64,000 nucleotides of DNA from contig NZ_CP019511.1 in assembly GCF_002002925.1 (NCBI RefSeq), positions 3,131,001 to 3,195,000 of the forward strand, read 5' to 3'. Position numbers and translations under genes: made by a program. Origin of the DNA: Sphingomonas sp. LM7 (lineage in GTDB: Bacteria; Pseudomonadota; Alphaproteobacteria; Sphingomonadales; Sphingomonadaceae). Shown here one piece after another: positions 1-8,527 of the stretch (positions within the stretch are counted from its first letter, which is position 1; each line of letters begins with the position of its first letter). The notes below the pieces were generated by a model that had not been told where the DNA came from, ran no database searches, and saw only the letters and a program-made list of their open reading frames with translations.

Positions 1-64
1 CGTGCACTGCCACCTGCGTATCCAGTTCGACGATCTCCGACTGATCGATCTGCACCAGTTTCAT
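1..64 (-). CDS. N-terminal fragment of an unidentified protein
   Basis: An ATG at 62-64 on the minus strand, preceded by a purine-rich GGGGGGCGG ribosome site, opens a frame of 21 codons that runs off the left edge. The visible start, MKLVQIDQSEIVEL, shows no signal peptide and matches no family I can name. It is divergent from the thioesterase pair to its right. Confidence 0.45.
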   Translation of the reverse strand, partial: MKLVQIDQSEIVELDTQVAVH

Positions 65-195
65 GTGCCGCCCCCCTGCGAATGCCCGAGGCCGGTGCTA
101 GCGCGCGGCGCCGCCGCAGAGCACGTTACATCCTTGTAATGTCGCGACTCCGCCCCGGTTTGCGCGGGTCGGTCCGGCGCGCTAGGGGCATCGCC

Positions 196-645
196 ATGAC
201 CGACAGCGAGACGCCCCCGGCGCGGGCCTTCGATCCCCGCAAGCTGTTCGGTGGCCGCTTCGGCGGGCACGGCGGCCGGCTGGGGATCGTCTATCACGAC
301 AGCGGCGACGACTGGGCCGAGCTCGCGCTGCCCTATGACGCCGCGCTGGTCGGCGACGTGTCCTCGGGAGTCATCGCCTCGGGCCCGATCCTTGCGCTGA
401 TGGACATGGCGGCCAGCGTTGCGGTGTGGCTCAAGCTCGATGCGTTCAAGGCGCACGCGACGCTCGACCTGCGCATCGACTATCTGCGTCCTGCACGTCC
501 CGGCCACACCGTGATCGGCCGCGCCGAATGCTATCGCATCACGCGCTCGATCGCGTTCGTCCGCGGCCAGGCGCATGACGGCGACCCCGGCGATCCGCTC
601 GCGCATGTCGCCGGCACCTTCATGGCAGTCGAGGGCTATCGATGA
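196..645 (+). CDS. PaaI-family hotdog thioesterase (first of pair)
   Basis: A 149-residue single hotdog-fold protein, likely an acyl-CoA thioesterase of the PaaI/YdiI type. The central helix segment SGPILALMDMAASVAVW and the following strand LDLRIDYLRPARPG are typical of the family, in which the helix lines the CoA site. A longer in-frame opening from 82 exists, but its Arg-rich beginning looks non-coding, so I chose the ATG at 196. The stop overlaps the start of the next hotdog gene (ATGA), so the two are probably translationally coupled and may form a heteromer. The substrate cannot be read from the sequence. Confidence 0.85.
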   Translation: MTDSETPPARAFDPRKLFGGRFGGHGGRLGIVYHDSGDDWAELALPYDAALVGDVSSGVIASGPILALMDMAASVAVWLKLDAFKAHATLDLRIDYLRPARPGHTVIGRAECYRITRSIAFVRGQAHDGDPGDPLAHVAGTFMAVEGYR

Positions 646-1013
646 TCCCCTATGCCGAACTGCTCGGGCTCAGCATCGAGCCGGGCGAGACCGCGCCGAC
701 CTTCGTCATGCCCTTTGCAATCGATGTGGTCGGGCGCCCGGGTTTCCTGCATGGCGGCGCGATCGGCGGGCTGCTCGAAGTCGCGGCGATCGGTGCGCTG
801 AAGCAGGCGCTCGATGCCGAGGGCGGTGGCCGGATCAAGCCGATCAACCTGACCGTCGACTATATGCGCGGCGGCCGCGACAAGCCGACCCGGGCCCGCG
901 GCACCGTCACGCGGCTCGGCACCCGTGTCGCCAATGTCGAGGCGGTGGTGTGGCAGGACGAACCCGAACGCCCGATTGCTGCGGCGCGGATGAACTATCT
1001 GATCGTGCGCTAG
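642..1013 (+). CDS. PaaI-family hotdog thioesterase (second of pair)
   Basis: A 123-residue single hotdog domain. The motif FLHGGAIGGLLEVAAIGAL is the hotdog central helix with the conserved HGG turn, followed by the beta segment KPINLTVDYMRGG. It overlaps the upstream gene by four bases. Tandem single-domain hotdog genes often encode subunits of one oligomer, which I infer here without proof. Its last codons converge on the sugar dehydrogenase gene six bases away, leaving no room for a separate terminator. Confidence 0.85.
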   Translation: MIPYAELLGLSIEPGETAPTFVMPFAIDVVGRPGFLHGGAIGGLLEVAAIGALKQALDAEGGGRIKPINLTVDYMRGGRDKPTRARGTVTRLGTRVANVEAVVWQDEPERPIAAARMNYLIVR

Positions 1014-1019
1014 GCAGGC

Positions 1020-2216
1020 TCAGCCCGGCGTCAGCCGGAGCAGCCTGCCCGTGGTCGAATCCTCGAGCACCCAGATCGCGCCATCGGGCCCTTGCTCGAC
1101 TTCGCGGATGCGCTGGCCGAGCGCGATTCGCTGCACCTCGGCTGCGCTCGTCGCCGTGAAGCGCACCCGCACCAGCCCCTGGCTAACCAGCCCGGCGATG
1201 ATTGCATCGCCCTGCCACGCGCCGAATAGCGACCCCGAATAGAGGATCATCCCGCCGGGCGCGATCACCGGCGTCCACCATGCCAGCGGCGCGACATAGC
1301 CGTCGCCGGGCGCGTGGTCGGGGATGTTGCCGCCGCCATAATCCTGGCCGTTCGACGCATTGGGCCAGCCATAGTTGCCGCCGCGGGCGATCAGGTTGAA
1401 CTCGTCGCCGCCCTCTGGCCCCATCTCGTTCTCCCACAGCCGCCCGGCGGAGTCGAAGAACAGGCCATAGGGGTTGCGATGGCCGTACGACCAGATCTCG
1501 GTCCGCGCGCCGGCGGTGCCGATGAAGGGATTGTCGCCGGGAATGGTGCCGTCGGCGTTGAGCCGGACAATCTTGCCGAGCGTCCTGGTCAGATCCTGCG
1601 CGGGCGAGCCCTGTTGCCGCTCGCCCGCGGTGACGAACAGATGCCCCGTCGGCCCGAACGCCATGCGTCCGCCGAAATGCCCGGAGCCGCCAACCTTGGG
1701 ACTCTGCTGCCAGAGCACCGATACTCCGGTCAGCCGCGGGCCCGCGCCGTCTTCGACCAGCGTCCCGCGCGCCACCGCGAGCCCGGCGCCGCCGGCGCCC
1801 GATTCGGCGTAGCTCAGATAGACCAGCTTGTTGGTCGCGAAATCGGGATGCAGCGCCACGTCGAGCAACCCGCCCTGGCCGGCTGCGGCGACTGCGGGGA
1901 CTCCGCCCAGCGCCGCAGACTTGAGCCCGGCCTGGGTGACGATCCGTAGCGTGCCGCCCTTTTCGGTGACCATCGCGCGACCGTCGGGCAGGAATACCAT
2001 CGCCCATGGTGAGGTGAAGGTCGCCACCGCTGTCGATGTGACCGAACTGATCGGTGTCGGCGTCGGCGACGCGCTGGGTGACGGCGTAGGCGTGGGCGAC
2101 GCGCTTGCCGAGGGTGTCGGAGTCGGCGTCACCACCGATCCGCCGCCGCCACTATTGCCGCCACATCCCGAAAGCACCGCCAGCGCAGCGCCTGCCAGCA
2201 AGAGGGTACACCGCAT
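1020..2216 (-). CDS. PQQ-dependent aldose/sorbosone dehydrogenase, lipoprotein
   Basis: A 398-residue lipoprotein of the soluble glucose/sorbosone dehydrogenase family (YliI/Asd type), a six-bladed propeller that oxidises aldose sugars with PQQ. A signal peptide ends in the lipobox LSGC. Next comes a Pro/Thr/Ser low-complexity linker of about 30 residues (alternating PTPTP and SASAS), which probably holds the propeller away from the membrane. Family signatures are visible in order: PWAMVFLPDGRAMVTEK, GQGGLLDVALHPDF, WSYGHRNPYGL, NEMGPEGGDEFN and the terminal REVEQGPDGAIWVLED. It lies 27 bases downstream of a paralogue on the same strand. No PQQ biosynthesis gene is in the window. Confidence 0.88.
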   Translation of the reverse strand: MRCTLLLAGAALAVLSGCGGNSGGGGSVVTPTPTPSASASPTPTPSPSASPTPTPISSVTSTAVATFTSPWAMVFLPDGRAMVTEKGGTLRIVTQAGLKSAALGGVPAVAAAGQGGLLDVALHPDFATNKLVYLSYAESGAGGAGLAVARGTLVEDGAGPRLTGVSVLWQQSPKVGGSGHFGGRMAFGPTGHLFVTAGERQQGSPAQDLTRTLGKIVRLNADGTIPGDNPFIGTAGARTEIWSYGHRNPYGLFFDSAGRLWENEMGPEGGDEFNLIARGGNYGWPNASNGQDYGGGNIPDHAPGDGYVAPLAWWTPVIAPGGMILYSGSLFGAWQGDAIIAGLVSQGLVRVRFTATSAAEVQRIALGQRIREVEQGPDGAIWVLEDSTTGRLLRLTPG

Positions 2217-2243
2217 TACCTGCTCCTCCCGCCGGCCAATGAG

Positions 2244-3386
2244 TCAGCCGGCGGGAGTCAAACGCAGCAAACGCCCTTGGGAGCCATCGTCCCCGTCTTC
2301 GAGCAGCCAGATTGCGCCGTCGGGCCCCTGCTCGACGTCGCGGATGCGCGCGCCCATCGGCCATTGGTCGCCCTTCTTGGCATCGGTGCCGTTCACGTCG
2401 ACGCGCACCAATGCCTGGCTCGAAAGCCCGCCGATGAACAAATCCCCTGTCCATTGCGGGAACAGCTTGCCCGAATAGACGATCAGTCCGCCCGGGCTGA
2501 TCACCGGGTTCCACCAGACCTTGGGCGCCTCGAAACCGTCGCCGGGGGCATGATCGGGGATGTCGCGCCCGTCATAATGGCTGCCGTTCGAAACCTTGGG
2601 ATAGCCGTAATTCTTGCCCGGCAGGACGAGGTTTACTTCGTCGCCGCCCTTGGGGCCCATTTCCTGCTCCCAGAGATTGCCCTTCGCGTCGAACGCGATA
2701 CCCAGCAGGTTGCGGTGGCCGTACGACCACACCGCCGGATGGAAGCCCTTCGCAGCGAGCGGATTCCCCGCCGCCGGGGTGCCGTCGTCGTTCAGGCGCA
2801 GCACCTTGCCCAGCGTCGCCTTGGGATCCTGCGCCGGATCGAATTTCTGCCGCTCGCCATTGGTGAAAAACAATTTCCCGTCGGCGGCGAAGGCGATTCG
2901 GCCCGAGAAATGGCCGTTGCCCTCGACATAGGGCGAAGCGCGGAAGATCACTTCGACATTCTGGAGTGCGCTGGCATCCGCAGCGAGCTTTCCGCGTGCA
3001 AGCGCCACACCCTTCAGTCCCGCGGCATTGGCTTCCGAGAAACTGAAATAGACCAGGCGATTCTGGGCGAATTTCGGGTGGAGGACGACGTCCATCAGCC
3101 CGCCCTGTCCTGCGCTCGATACCGGCAGCGTGCCGCTCACCGGCGTCCTGGTTTTCCCGTCGGCGGAGACATGGAGCAGCGTTCCCGCCTTTTCGGTCAC
3201 CAGCATCGATCCATCGGGCAGGAAGGTCATTGCCCAGGGCGCATCGAAATCGGCGACTGGCGTGACGCGGAACGGCAGTCCGGCAGCAGCGGGCGTGCTG
3301 CCATTGTCCTGCGCCACCGCGCCGGACTGCGGATTGCACGCTGCCAGCAGCGCCGCTGCCGGAAAAATCACCCGAAACTTGCGCAT
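2244..3386 (-). CDS. PQQ-dependent aldose/sorbosone dehydrogenase, lipoprotein (paralogue)
   Basis: A 380-residue relative of the downstream gene, with the same propeller motifs (PWAMTFLPDGSMLVTEKAG, GQGGLMDVVLHPKF, WSYGHRNLLGIAFD, EQEMGPKGGDEVN, RDVEQGPDGAIWLLED). The N-terminus is a lipoprotein signal with lipobox LLAAC, but here the mature protein enters the propeller after about 20 residues without the long Pro/Ser linker. The pair is best explained by duplication followed by loss or gain of the tether. The gene is divergent from the S9 peptidase across a 183-base gap that must contain both promoters. Confidence 0.88.
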   Translation of the reverse strand: MRKFRVIFPAAALLAACNPQSGAVAQDNGSTPAAAGLPFRVTPVADFDAPWAMTFLPDGSMLVTEKAGTLLHVSADGKTRTPVSGTLPVSSAGQGGLMDVVLHPKFAQNRLVYFSFSEANAAGLKGVALARGKLAADASALQNVEVIFRASPYVEGNGHFSGRIAFAADGKLFFTNGERQKFDPAQDPKATLGKVLRLNDDGTPAAGNPLAAKGFHPAVWSYGHRNLLGIAFDAKGNLWEQEMGPKGGDEVNLVLPGKNYGYPKVSNGSHYDGRDIPDHAPGDGFEAPKVWWNPVISPGGLIVYSGKLFPQWTGDLFIGGLSSQALVRVDVNGTDAKKGDQWPMGARIRDVEQGPDGAIWLLEDGDDGSQGRLLRLTPAG

Positions 3387-3569
3387 CGTTCACCCCTTGG
3401 CTGTCGCGTCTGAACGCGCATCCGGCAAATGCGGTCCGCTGTCGAGCCGGGCTATCGAAACACGCTGCATCATTACGAAAGTGTATCAAAAACTTGCGGG
3501 TTTTCCCCATATTGCGCAATTTTATTCCATCCAGCATGGTTGTTGCGTTCGAGACTTGGGGGCGAGTCC

Positions 3570-5462
3570 ATGACGTGGCGGTATTTGCGCGGCGCCTTGC
3601 TGGCGTTCGCGGTCGTTCAGGCAATTCCGGCGGCGGCGGCGGCCGAGTCCGCGCCGATCGAGGCTGCGGCCTATTTCGCCCAGCCGGCGATCGAGGACGC
3701 CATGCTGTCGCCCGACGGGCGCCGGGTCGCGGCGCGCGCGCTGATCGATGGCCGGCCGCGGCTCGCGGTGTTCGACGTTTCCGGCGACGCTCCTGTGCTC
3801 CGTCCGGTCGGCCTGCCGGACGCAGAGCGCCTCGAATGGCATCGCTGGCTGACTCCGCGCCGACTGCTGGTCAGCCTGTTGCGCGAAGGCGATTCGCCCA
3901 GCGCGCGATTCGCCACCATCGATATCGACACGGGCGTCTTCATGCAGCTTGGCGCGCGGCGTCCGGCAGAAGCGAGCGACGAAGTGCTCCACATCGCCGC
4001 CGACGGCAGCTTCCTTCTGCTCAAGTCGGACGTCGCCGGCAGGCCCACGCCCGGCGTATACCGTCTCGACCTGACCAATGGCGCGCTTCAGCTCGCCGTC
4101 GCGCCGCAGGATCATGTCTGGGACTGGTATGCCGATTCGGCGGGTGTGATTCGCGCCGGGCTGGCGATGGAGGGAAAGCGGTCGTGGCTGCTCTATCGCA
4201 AGGGCGAGCATGACAGCTTCAGTCGATCGGCGCGCGGCGCCGGCGATATCGATGCGGGCACCGAACGCTTTGTCCCCGTCCGCGGCGCCGATCGCGGCTA
4301 TGCGCTCGCCCAGACCCCTGCCGGGCGCGTCGGGCTCTATGCCTATGATTTCGCGCGCGGGCGGCGTGGCGCGTTGCTTTATCAGGACCCGCAGGTCGAT
4401 CTCGACGGCTTCCAGGCCGATTCGGACGGGCGGCTGCTCGGCGTCGAATATTCCGCCGATCGCCCCGCGATACGCTGGCTCGATCCGGCAATGGCTCGCC
4501 GCCAGGCGCAGATCGACGTGGCGCTGCCCGGCCGTGCCAATCGCCTGCTGTCGTCGAGCAGCGATCGCGCACGCTCGCTGGTGTTCAGCGAATCATCGAC
4601 CGACCCCGGCGCCTATTATCTCTACGACGCTGGGCGCGTGACCCTGGTCGGCGCAGTTAGCCCTGCGCTGGCCGGCGCGCGCGGCCCCGAGATGCAGGCG
4701 GTGCGCTATCGTGCCCGCGACGGACTCGAAATCTCCGGCTATCTGACTTTGCCTGCCGGGCGCGCGGCGAAGGGCCTGCCGCTGATCGTCATGCCGCATG
4801 GCGGCCCGTTTGCGCGCGACAGCTGGGGCTATGACCCCTGGGTCCAGTATCTCGCCGATCGCGGCTATGCCGTGCTCCAGCCCAATTATCGCGGCTCGAC
4901 CGGCTTTGGCCGCGATTTCGTCGCCAAGGGGGATGGCGAATGGGGCAGGGGCATGCAGGATGATGTCGACGACGGCGTCGATTGGCTCGCGGCGCAAGGC
5001 GTCGCCGATCCCGGCCGGGTGTGCATCATGGGCGCATCCTATGGCGGCTATGCGGCGATGTGGGCCGCGACTCACCCGTCGCCGCGCTATCGTTGCGCGA
5101 TCAGCTTTGCCGGCATCTCCGATGTCGCCGCCCAGCTCGCCTATGACCGCAAGACCTTTGACGAGCGCGACTATCGTGCATGGAAGCATCGCATCCAGGG
5201 CCGCGCGCCTTCGCTCGACGCACTTTCGCCGATTGCGCGAGTCGATGCGCTGACTATTCCCATCCTGATCGCGCATGGCATGTCGGACGAGACCGTGCCG
5301 GCGGACCAGTCGCTGCGGCTCCACGAGGCACTGCGCCGGCGCGGCCGCGTGCATGACTATGTCGCGTACCGGGGCCAGGGGCATAGTTTGGAAGGTCAGC
5401 GCGACAACGCCGACTTCCTCGCTCGGGTCGGCAAGTTCCTCGCCGTGCACAATCCCGGCTAG
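3570..5462 (+). CDS. Secreted S9 prolyl-oligopeptidase-family peptidase
   Basis: A 630-residue exported serine peptidase with a Sec signal peptide (about residues 1-26, ending AAAAAES), an N-terminal propeller-like region and a C-terminal alpha/beta-hydrolase domain. The catalytic triad can be placed: Ser490 in GASYGGY, Asp573 in HGMSDETVP and His605 in GQGHSLE. The HGGPFARDSWGYD segment is the usual oxyanion-side motif of S9 enzymes. The frame is open further upstream, but the ATG at 3570 gives a proper signal peptide, so I use it. It probably degrades peptides in the periplasm; specificity is unknown. Confidence 0.9.
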   Translation: MTWRYLRGALLAFAVVQAIPAAAAAESAPIEAAAYFAQPAIEDAMLSPDGRRVAARALIDGRPRLAVFDVSGDAPVLRPVGLPDAERLEWHRWLTPRRLLVSLLREGDSPSARFATIDIDTGVFMQLGARRPAEASDEVLHIAADGSFLLLKSDVAGRPTPGVYRLDLTNGALQLAVAPQDHVWDWYADSAGVIRAGLAMEGKRSWLLYRKGEHDSFSRSARGAGDIDAGTERFVPVRGADRGYALAQTPAGRVGLYAYDFARGRRGALLYQDPQVDLDGFQADSDGRLLGVEYSADRPAIRWLDPAMARRQAQIDVALPGRANRLLSSSSDRARSLVFSESSTDPGAYYLYDAGRVTLVGAVSPALAGARGPEMQAVRYRARDGLEISGYLTLPAGRAAKGLPLIVMPHGGPFARDSWGYDPWVQYLADRGYAVLQPNYRGSTGFGRDFVAKGDGEWGRGMQDDVDDGVDWLAAQGVADPGRVCIMGASYGGYAAMWAATHPSPRYRCAISFAGISDVAAQLAYDRKTFDERDYRAWKHRIQGRAPSLDALSPIARVDALTIPILIAHGMSDETVPADQSLRLHEALRRRGRVHDYVAYRGQGHSLEGQRDNADFLARVGKFLAVHNPG

Positions 5463-5588
5463 CCCCACTTGCCTGCGCGATAGCGAGCGCGTATATCGCA
5501 CATGCTTTCTCGACATCGTGACACATGCCGAGGTCGGGGCCCGCAGGGCTCCGGCGCCGAACCTGCTTACCTGATTGCCGGAGACCAA

Positions 5589-6134
5589 ATGGCGGACATC
5601 GCCGCATTGACCAGTCTGATCGAACCCGAAGCCAAGGCGCTCGGGCTCGCATTGGTGCGCGTCAAGATGTTCGGCGGCCAGTCGGATCCGACGCTGCAGG
5701 TGATGGCCGAGCGTCCCGACACGCGCCAGCTGAGCATCGACGACTGCGCCGACTTGTCGCGCCGCATCTCGGACCGGCTCGACGAACTCGAAGCCGCGGG
5801 CCGCGATCCGATCGAATATGCCTACCGGCTCGAAGTCAGCTCGCCCGGCATCGATCGCCCGCTCACGCGTTTCCAGGATTTCGAGGATTGGAAGGGTCAT
5901 GAGGCCCGGCTCAATCTCGTCGGTCCGACCGAGGATGGCCGCAAGCAGTTCACCGGCATCCTGCTCGGCGCGGAAGGCGAGCAGGTCAGCATCGATGTTC
6001 ACAAATATAAGCAGGTCACGGTGCCGTTCGCGCAGATCGCGGACGCCAAGCTGCTGATGACCGACGCACTGATTGCCGCCACCGCGCCGCTCTCGACCGA
6101 GGGCGCCGAAGATATCATCGAAGTAGAAGGGTAA
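5589..6134 (+). CDS. rimP: Ribosome maturation factor RimP
   Basis: A 181-residue RimP, needed for late 30S subunit assembly. The N-terminal alpha/beta domain carries LVRVKMFGG and DDCADLSRRISDRLD. The signature VSSPGIDRPL precedes the C-terminal SH3-like domain (KQFTGILLGAEGEQV). The acidic tail EGAEDIIEVEG is short. It begins the conserved rimP-nusA-ylxR-infB operon and is separated from nusA by five bases. The ATG at 5589 was chosen because the upstream extension of the frame has no RimP-like sequence. The 126-base leader before it probably holds the operon promoter, though I could not identify one. Confidence 0.95.
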   Translation: MADIAALTSLIEPEAKALGLALVRVKMFGGQSDPTLQVMAERPDTRQLSIDDCADLSRRISDRLDELEAAGRDPIEYAYRLEVSSPGIDRPLTRFQDFEDWKGHEARLNLVGPTEDGRKQFTGILLGAEGEQVSIDVHKYKQVTVPFAQIADAKLLMTDALIAATAPLSTEGAEDIIEVEG

Positions 6135-6139
6135 GCACG

Positions 6140-7765
6140 ATGGCCACTGCCGTTACTGCCAATCGCGCAGAGCTGATCGCGATCGCCGATTCGGTCGCCA
6201 AGGAAAAGCTGATCGACCGCGCCATCGTCATCGAGGCGATGGAGGACGCGATCCAGCGCGCCGCCAAGAACCGCTATGGCAGCGAGAACGACATCCGCGC
6301 CAAGCTTGATCCCACCACCGGCGATCTTCGCCTGTGGCGCGTCGTCGAAGTGGTCGAGGCGGTCGATGATTATTTCAAGCAGGTCGATCTGAAGGGTGCG
6401 CAGAAGCTCCAGAAGGACGCGAGCATCGGCGACTTCATCGTCGATCCGCTGCCTCCGATCGAGTTCGGCCGCATCCAGGCGCAAGCCAGCAAGCAAATCA
6501 TCTTCCAGAAAGTCCGCGACGCCGAACGGGAACGCCAGCACGAGGAATTCAAGGACCGCATGGGTGAGATCATCACCGGCGTGGTCAAGCGCGTCGAGTT
6601 CGGCCATGTCGTCGTCGATCTCGGCCGCGCCGAGGGCGTGATCCGCCGCGACGCTCAGATCCCGCGCGAAGTCGTCCGCGTCGGCGACCGCGTCCGGTCG
6701 ATCATCCTCAACGTCCGCCGCGAAAACCGCGGGCCGCAGATCTTCCTGAGCCGCGCGCATCCCGACTTCATGAAGAAGCTGTTCGCGCAGGAAGTCCCCG
6801 AAATCTACGACGGCATCATCGAGATCAAGGCCGCTGCCCGCGACCCGGGTTCGCGCGCCAAGATCGGCGTCATCTCGCATGACTCCAGCATTGACCCGGT
6901 CGGCGCCTGCGTCGGCATGAAGGGAAGCCGCGTCCAGGCAGTCGTGCAGGAAATGCAGGGCGAGAAGATCGACATCATTCCCTGGTCGCCCGACACCGCG
7001 ACCTTCGTGGTCAATGCGCTCCAGCCGGCCAATGTCAGCCGCGTGGTGATCGACGAAGAGGATGACCGCATCGAAGTCGTCGTTCCCGACGACCAGCTCA
7101 GCCTCGCGATCGGCCGCCGCGGCCAGAACGTCCGCCTGGCGTCGCAGCTGACCGGCAAGGCAATCGACATCCTCACCGAGCAGGATGCCAGCGAGAAGCG
7201 CCAGAAGGAGTTCGTCCAGAATTCCGAGCTGTTCCAGAACGAGCTCGACGTCGACGAGACGCTGGCCCAGCTGCTCGTCGCCGAGGGCTTCGGGTCGCTC
7301 GAGGAGGTCGCCTATGTCGAGCTCGTCGAGATCGCCGGGATCGAAGGTTTCGACGAGGAGCTTGGCCAGGAGCTGCAAAGCCGCGCGCAGGAAGCGCTCG
7401 ACCGCCGCGAGGAAGCCAACCGCCAGCTGCGCCGCGAACTCGGCGTCGAGGACGATCTGGCGACGATGCCGTACATGACCGAAGCGATGCTGGTCACGCT
7501 CGGTAAGGCGAACATCAAGACGCTCGACGACCTCGCCGATCTGGCGACCGACGAGCTGGTCCAGAAGAAGCGCCAGGAGCCGCGCCGCCGCGCCGAAAAC
7601 GCCAAGACGTCCGAGCGCGCCGAGGACAAGGGCGGGATTCTCGCCGAGTACGGCCTCAGCGACGATCAGGGCAACGAGATCATCATGGCTGCCCGCGCGC
7701 ACTGGTTCACCGACGAAGAGCCGGCATCCGGCACGGAGGACGCTGTTGCGGAATCCGAGCAATGA
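6140..7765 (+). CDS. nusA: Transcription termination/antitermination factor NusA
   Basis: A 541-residue NusA that binds RNA polymerase and controls pausing, Rho action and antitermination. The order is the N-terminal polymerase-binding domain (about 1-130), an S1 domain (about 137-200, ITGVVKRVEFGHVVVDLG), two KH domains (GACVGMKGSRVQAV and LAIGRRGQNVRLAS) and two C-terminal helical acidic repeats typical of proteobacteria. It ends in an acidic tail. The 3' end overlaps the next gene by 20 bases, which suggests coupled translation of the two products. Confidence 0.97.
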   Translation: MATAVTANRAELIAIADSVAKEKLIDRAIVIEAMEDAIQRAAKNRYGSENDIRAKLDPTTGDLRLWRVVEVVEAVDDYFKQVDLKGAQKLQKDASIGDFIVDPLPPIEFGRIQAQASKQIIFQKVRDAERERQHEEFKDRMGEIITGVVKRVEFGHVVVDLGRAEGVIRRDAQIPREVVRVGDRVRSIILNVRRENRGPQIFLSRAHPDFMKKLFAQEVPEIYDGIIEIKAAARDPGSRAKIGVISHDSSIDPVGACVGMKGSRVQAVVQEMQGEKIDIIPWSPDTATFVVNALQPANVSRVVIDEEDDRIEVVVPDDQLSLAIGRRGQNVRLASQLTGKAIDILTEQDASEKRQKEFVQNSELFQNELDVDETLAQLLVAEGFGSLEEVAYVELVEIAGIEGFDEELGQELQSRAQEALDRREEANRQLRRELGVEDDLATMPYMTEAMLVTLGKANIKTLDDLADLATDELVQKKRQEPRRRAENAKTSERAEDKGGILAEYGLSDDQGNEIIMAARAHWFTDEEPASGTEDAVAESEQ

Positions 7766-8519
7766 TACCGCTGGCGTAACCGCCAAGGCCGACTCCTCGC
7801 TTCCTGCAAGGGAAGCGAGCGAGCCGCTGCGCACCTGCATCCTGTCGCGCGAGGAATCCCCGCGCGAGGGGCTGATCCGACTCGCGCTCTCGCCCGATGG
7901 CGATGTGCTTCCCGATATCCGCGCCAAGGCCCCCGGCCGCGGCGCGTGGATCGGCGTCGCGCGCGTCGAGCTCGAGGCGGCGCAGGCCAAGGGCAAGCTG
8001 CGCGGCGCATTGTCGCGCGCGTTCAAGACGCAGGATCTGCGCATTCCCGACGATCTCGGCGCGCGAATCGAAGCGCAGCTTCAGCGCAATCTGCTCGATC
8101 GGCTCGGCCTCGAATCCAAGGCCGGACACGTTACGATCGGCGGCGAGCGGCTCGACAAGGCCGCCCGCTCGGGCAAGCTGCATCTGCTGCTCCACGCCTC
8201 CGATGCCGGCGAAGACGGTGCCGGCAAGCTGGCCCAGGCATGGCGAGTCGGATCGGATATGGAAGGCAGCGGCCGGCGGGGGTTAACATTGCCCCTGCCG
8301 CGCACCATATTGTCCTTGGCCCTTGGCCGCGAAAATGTGGTACATGCCGGCCTTACCGACGCCAAAGCGGCCAAGCGGGTGAGCGAAGCGCTCGATCGTT
8401 GGCTGCACTTTATCGGACCCGACCCCGCTCCCCGCCCTTGCGAAACAGGCTCGCAAGGCGCATCGGCGTTCCCGCCGGACGGGTCGCAGAATATGACGAA
8501 CTCGACTGAAGGACTTTGA
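7746..8519 (+). CDS. YlxR/DUF448 RNA-binding protein with L7Ae-like domain
   Basis: A 257-residue protein. The N-terminal DUF448 (YlxR) domain contains RTCILSREESPREGLIRL and the basic patch AKAPGRGAWIG. The second half (GLESKAGHVTIGGERL, then KLHLLLHASDAGEDG) resembles an L7Ae/L30e-type RNA-binding fold, a common fusion in alphaproteobacteria. Position between nusA and infB is conserved widely and points to a role in transcription-translation coupling. The only sensible start is a TTG at 7746 inside nusA; the nearby ATG at 7762 is out of frame and stops after five codons. Exact function is not established. Confidence 0.85.
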   Translation: MRNPSNDTAGVTAKADSSLPAREASEPLRTCILSREESPREGLIRLALSPDGDVLPDIRAKAPGRGAWIGVARVELEAAQAKGKLRGALSRAFKTQDLRIPDDLGARIEAQLQRNLLDRLGLESKAGHVTIGGERLDKAARSGKLHLLLHASDAGEDGAGKLAQAWRVGSDMEGSGRRGLTLPLPRTILSLALGRENVVHAGLTDAKAAKRVSEALDRWLHFIGPDPAPRPCETGSQGASAFPPDGSQNMTNSTEGL

Positions 8520-8527
8520 GCACGCGC

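Noticed and set aside
61..606. A 181-codon minus-strand frame over the first thioesterase
   Set aside because: The hotdog motifs on the plus strand decide the coding frame; the reverse product has no family features.
7762..7779. ATG start for the YlxR-like gene at the nusA stop
   Set aside because: The ATG is in another frame and reaches a stop after five codons; only the upstream TTG opens the DUF448 frame.
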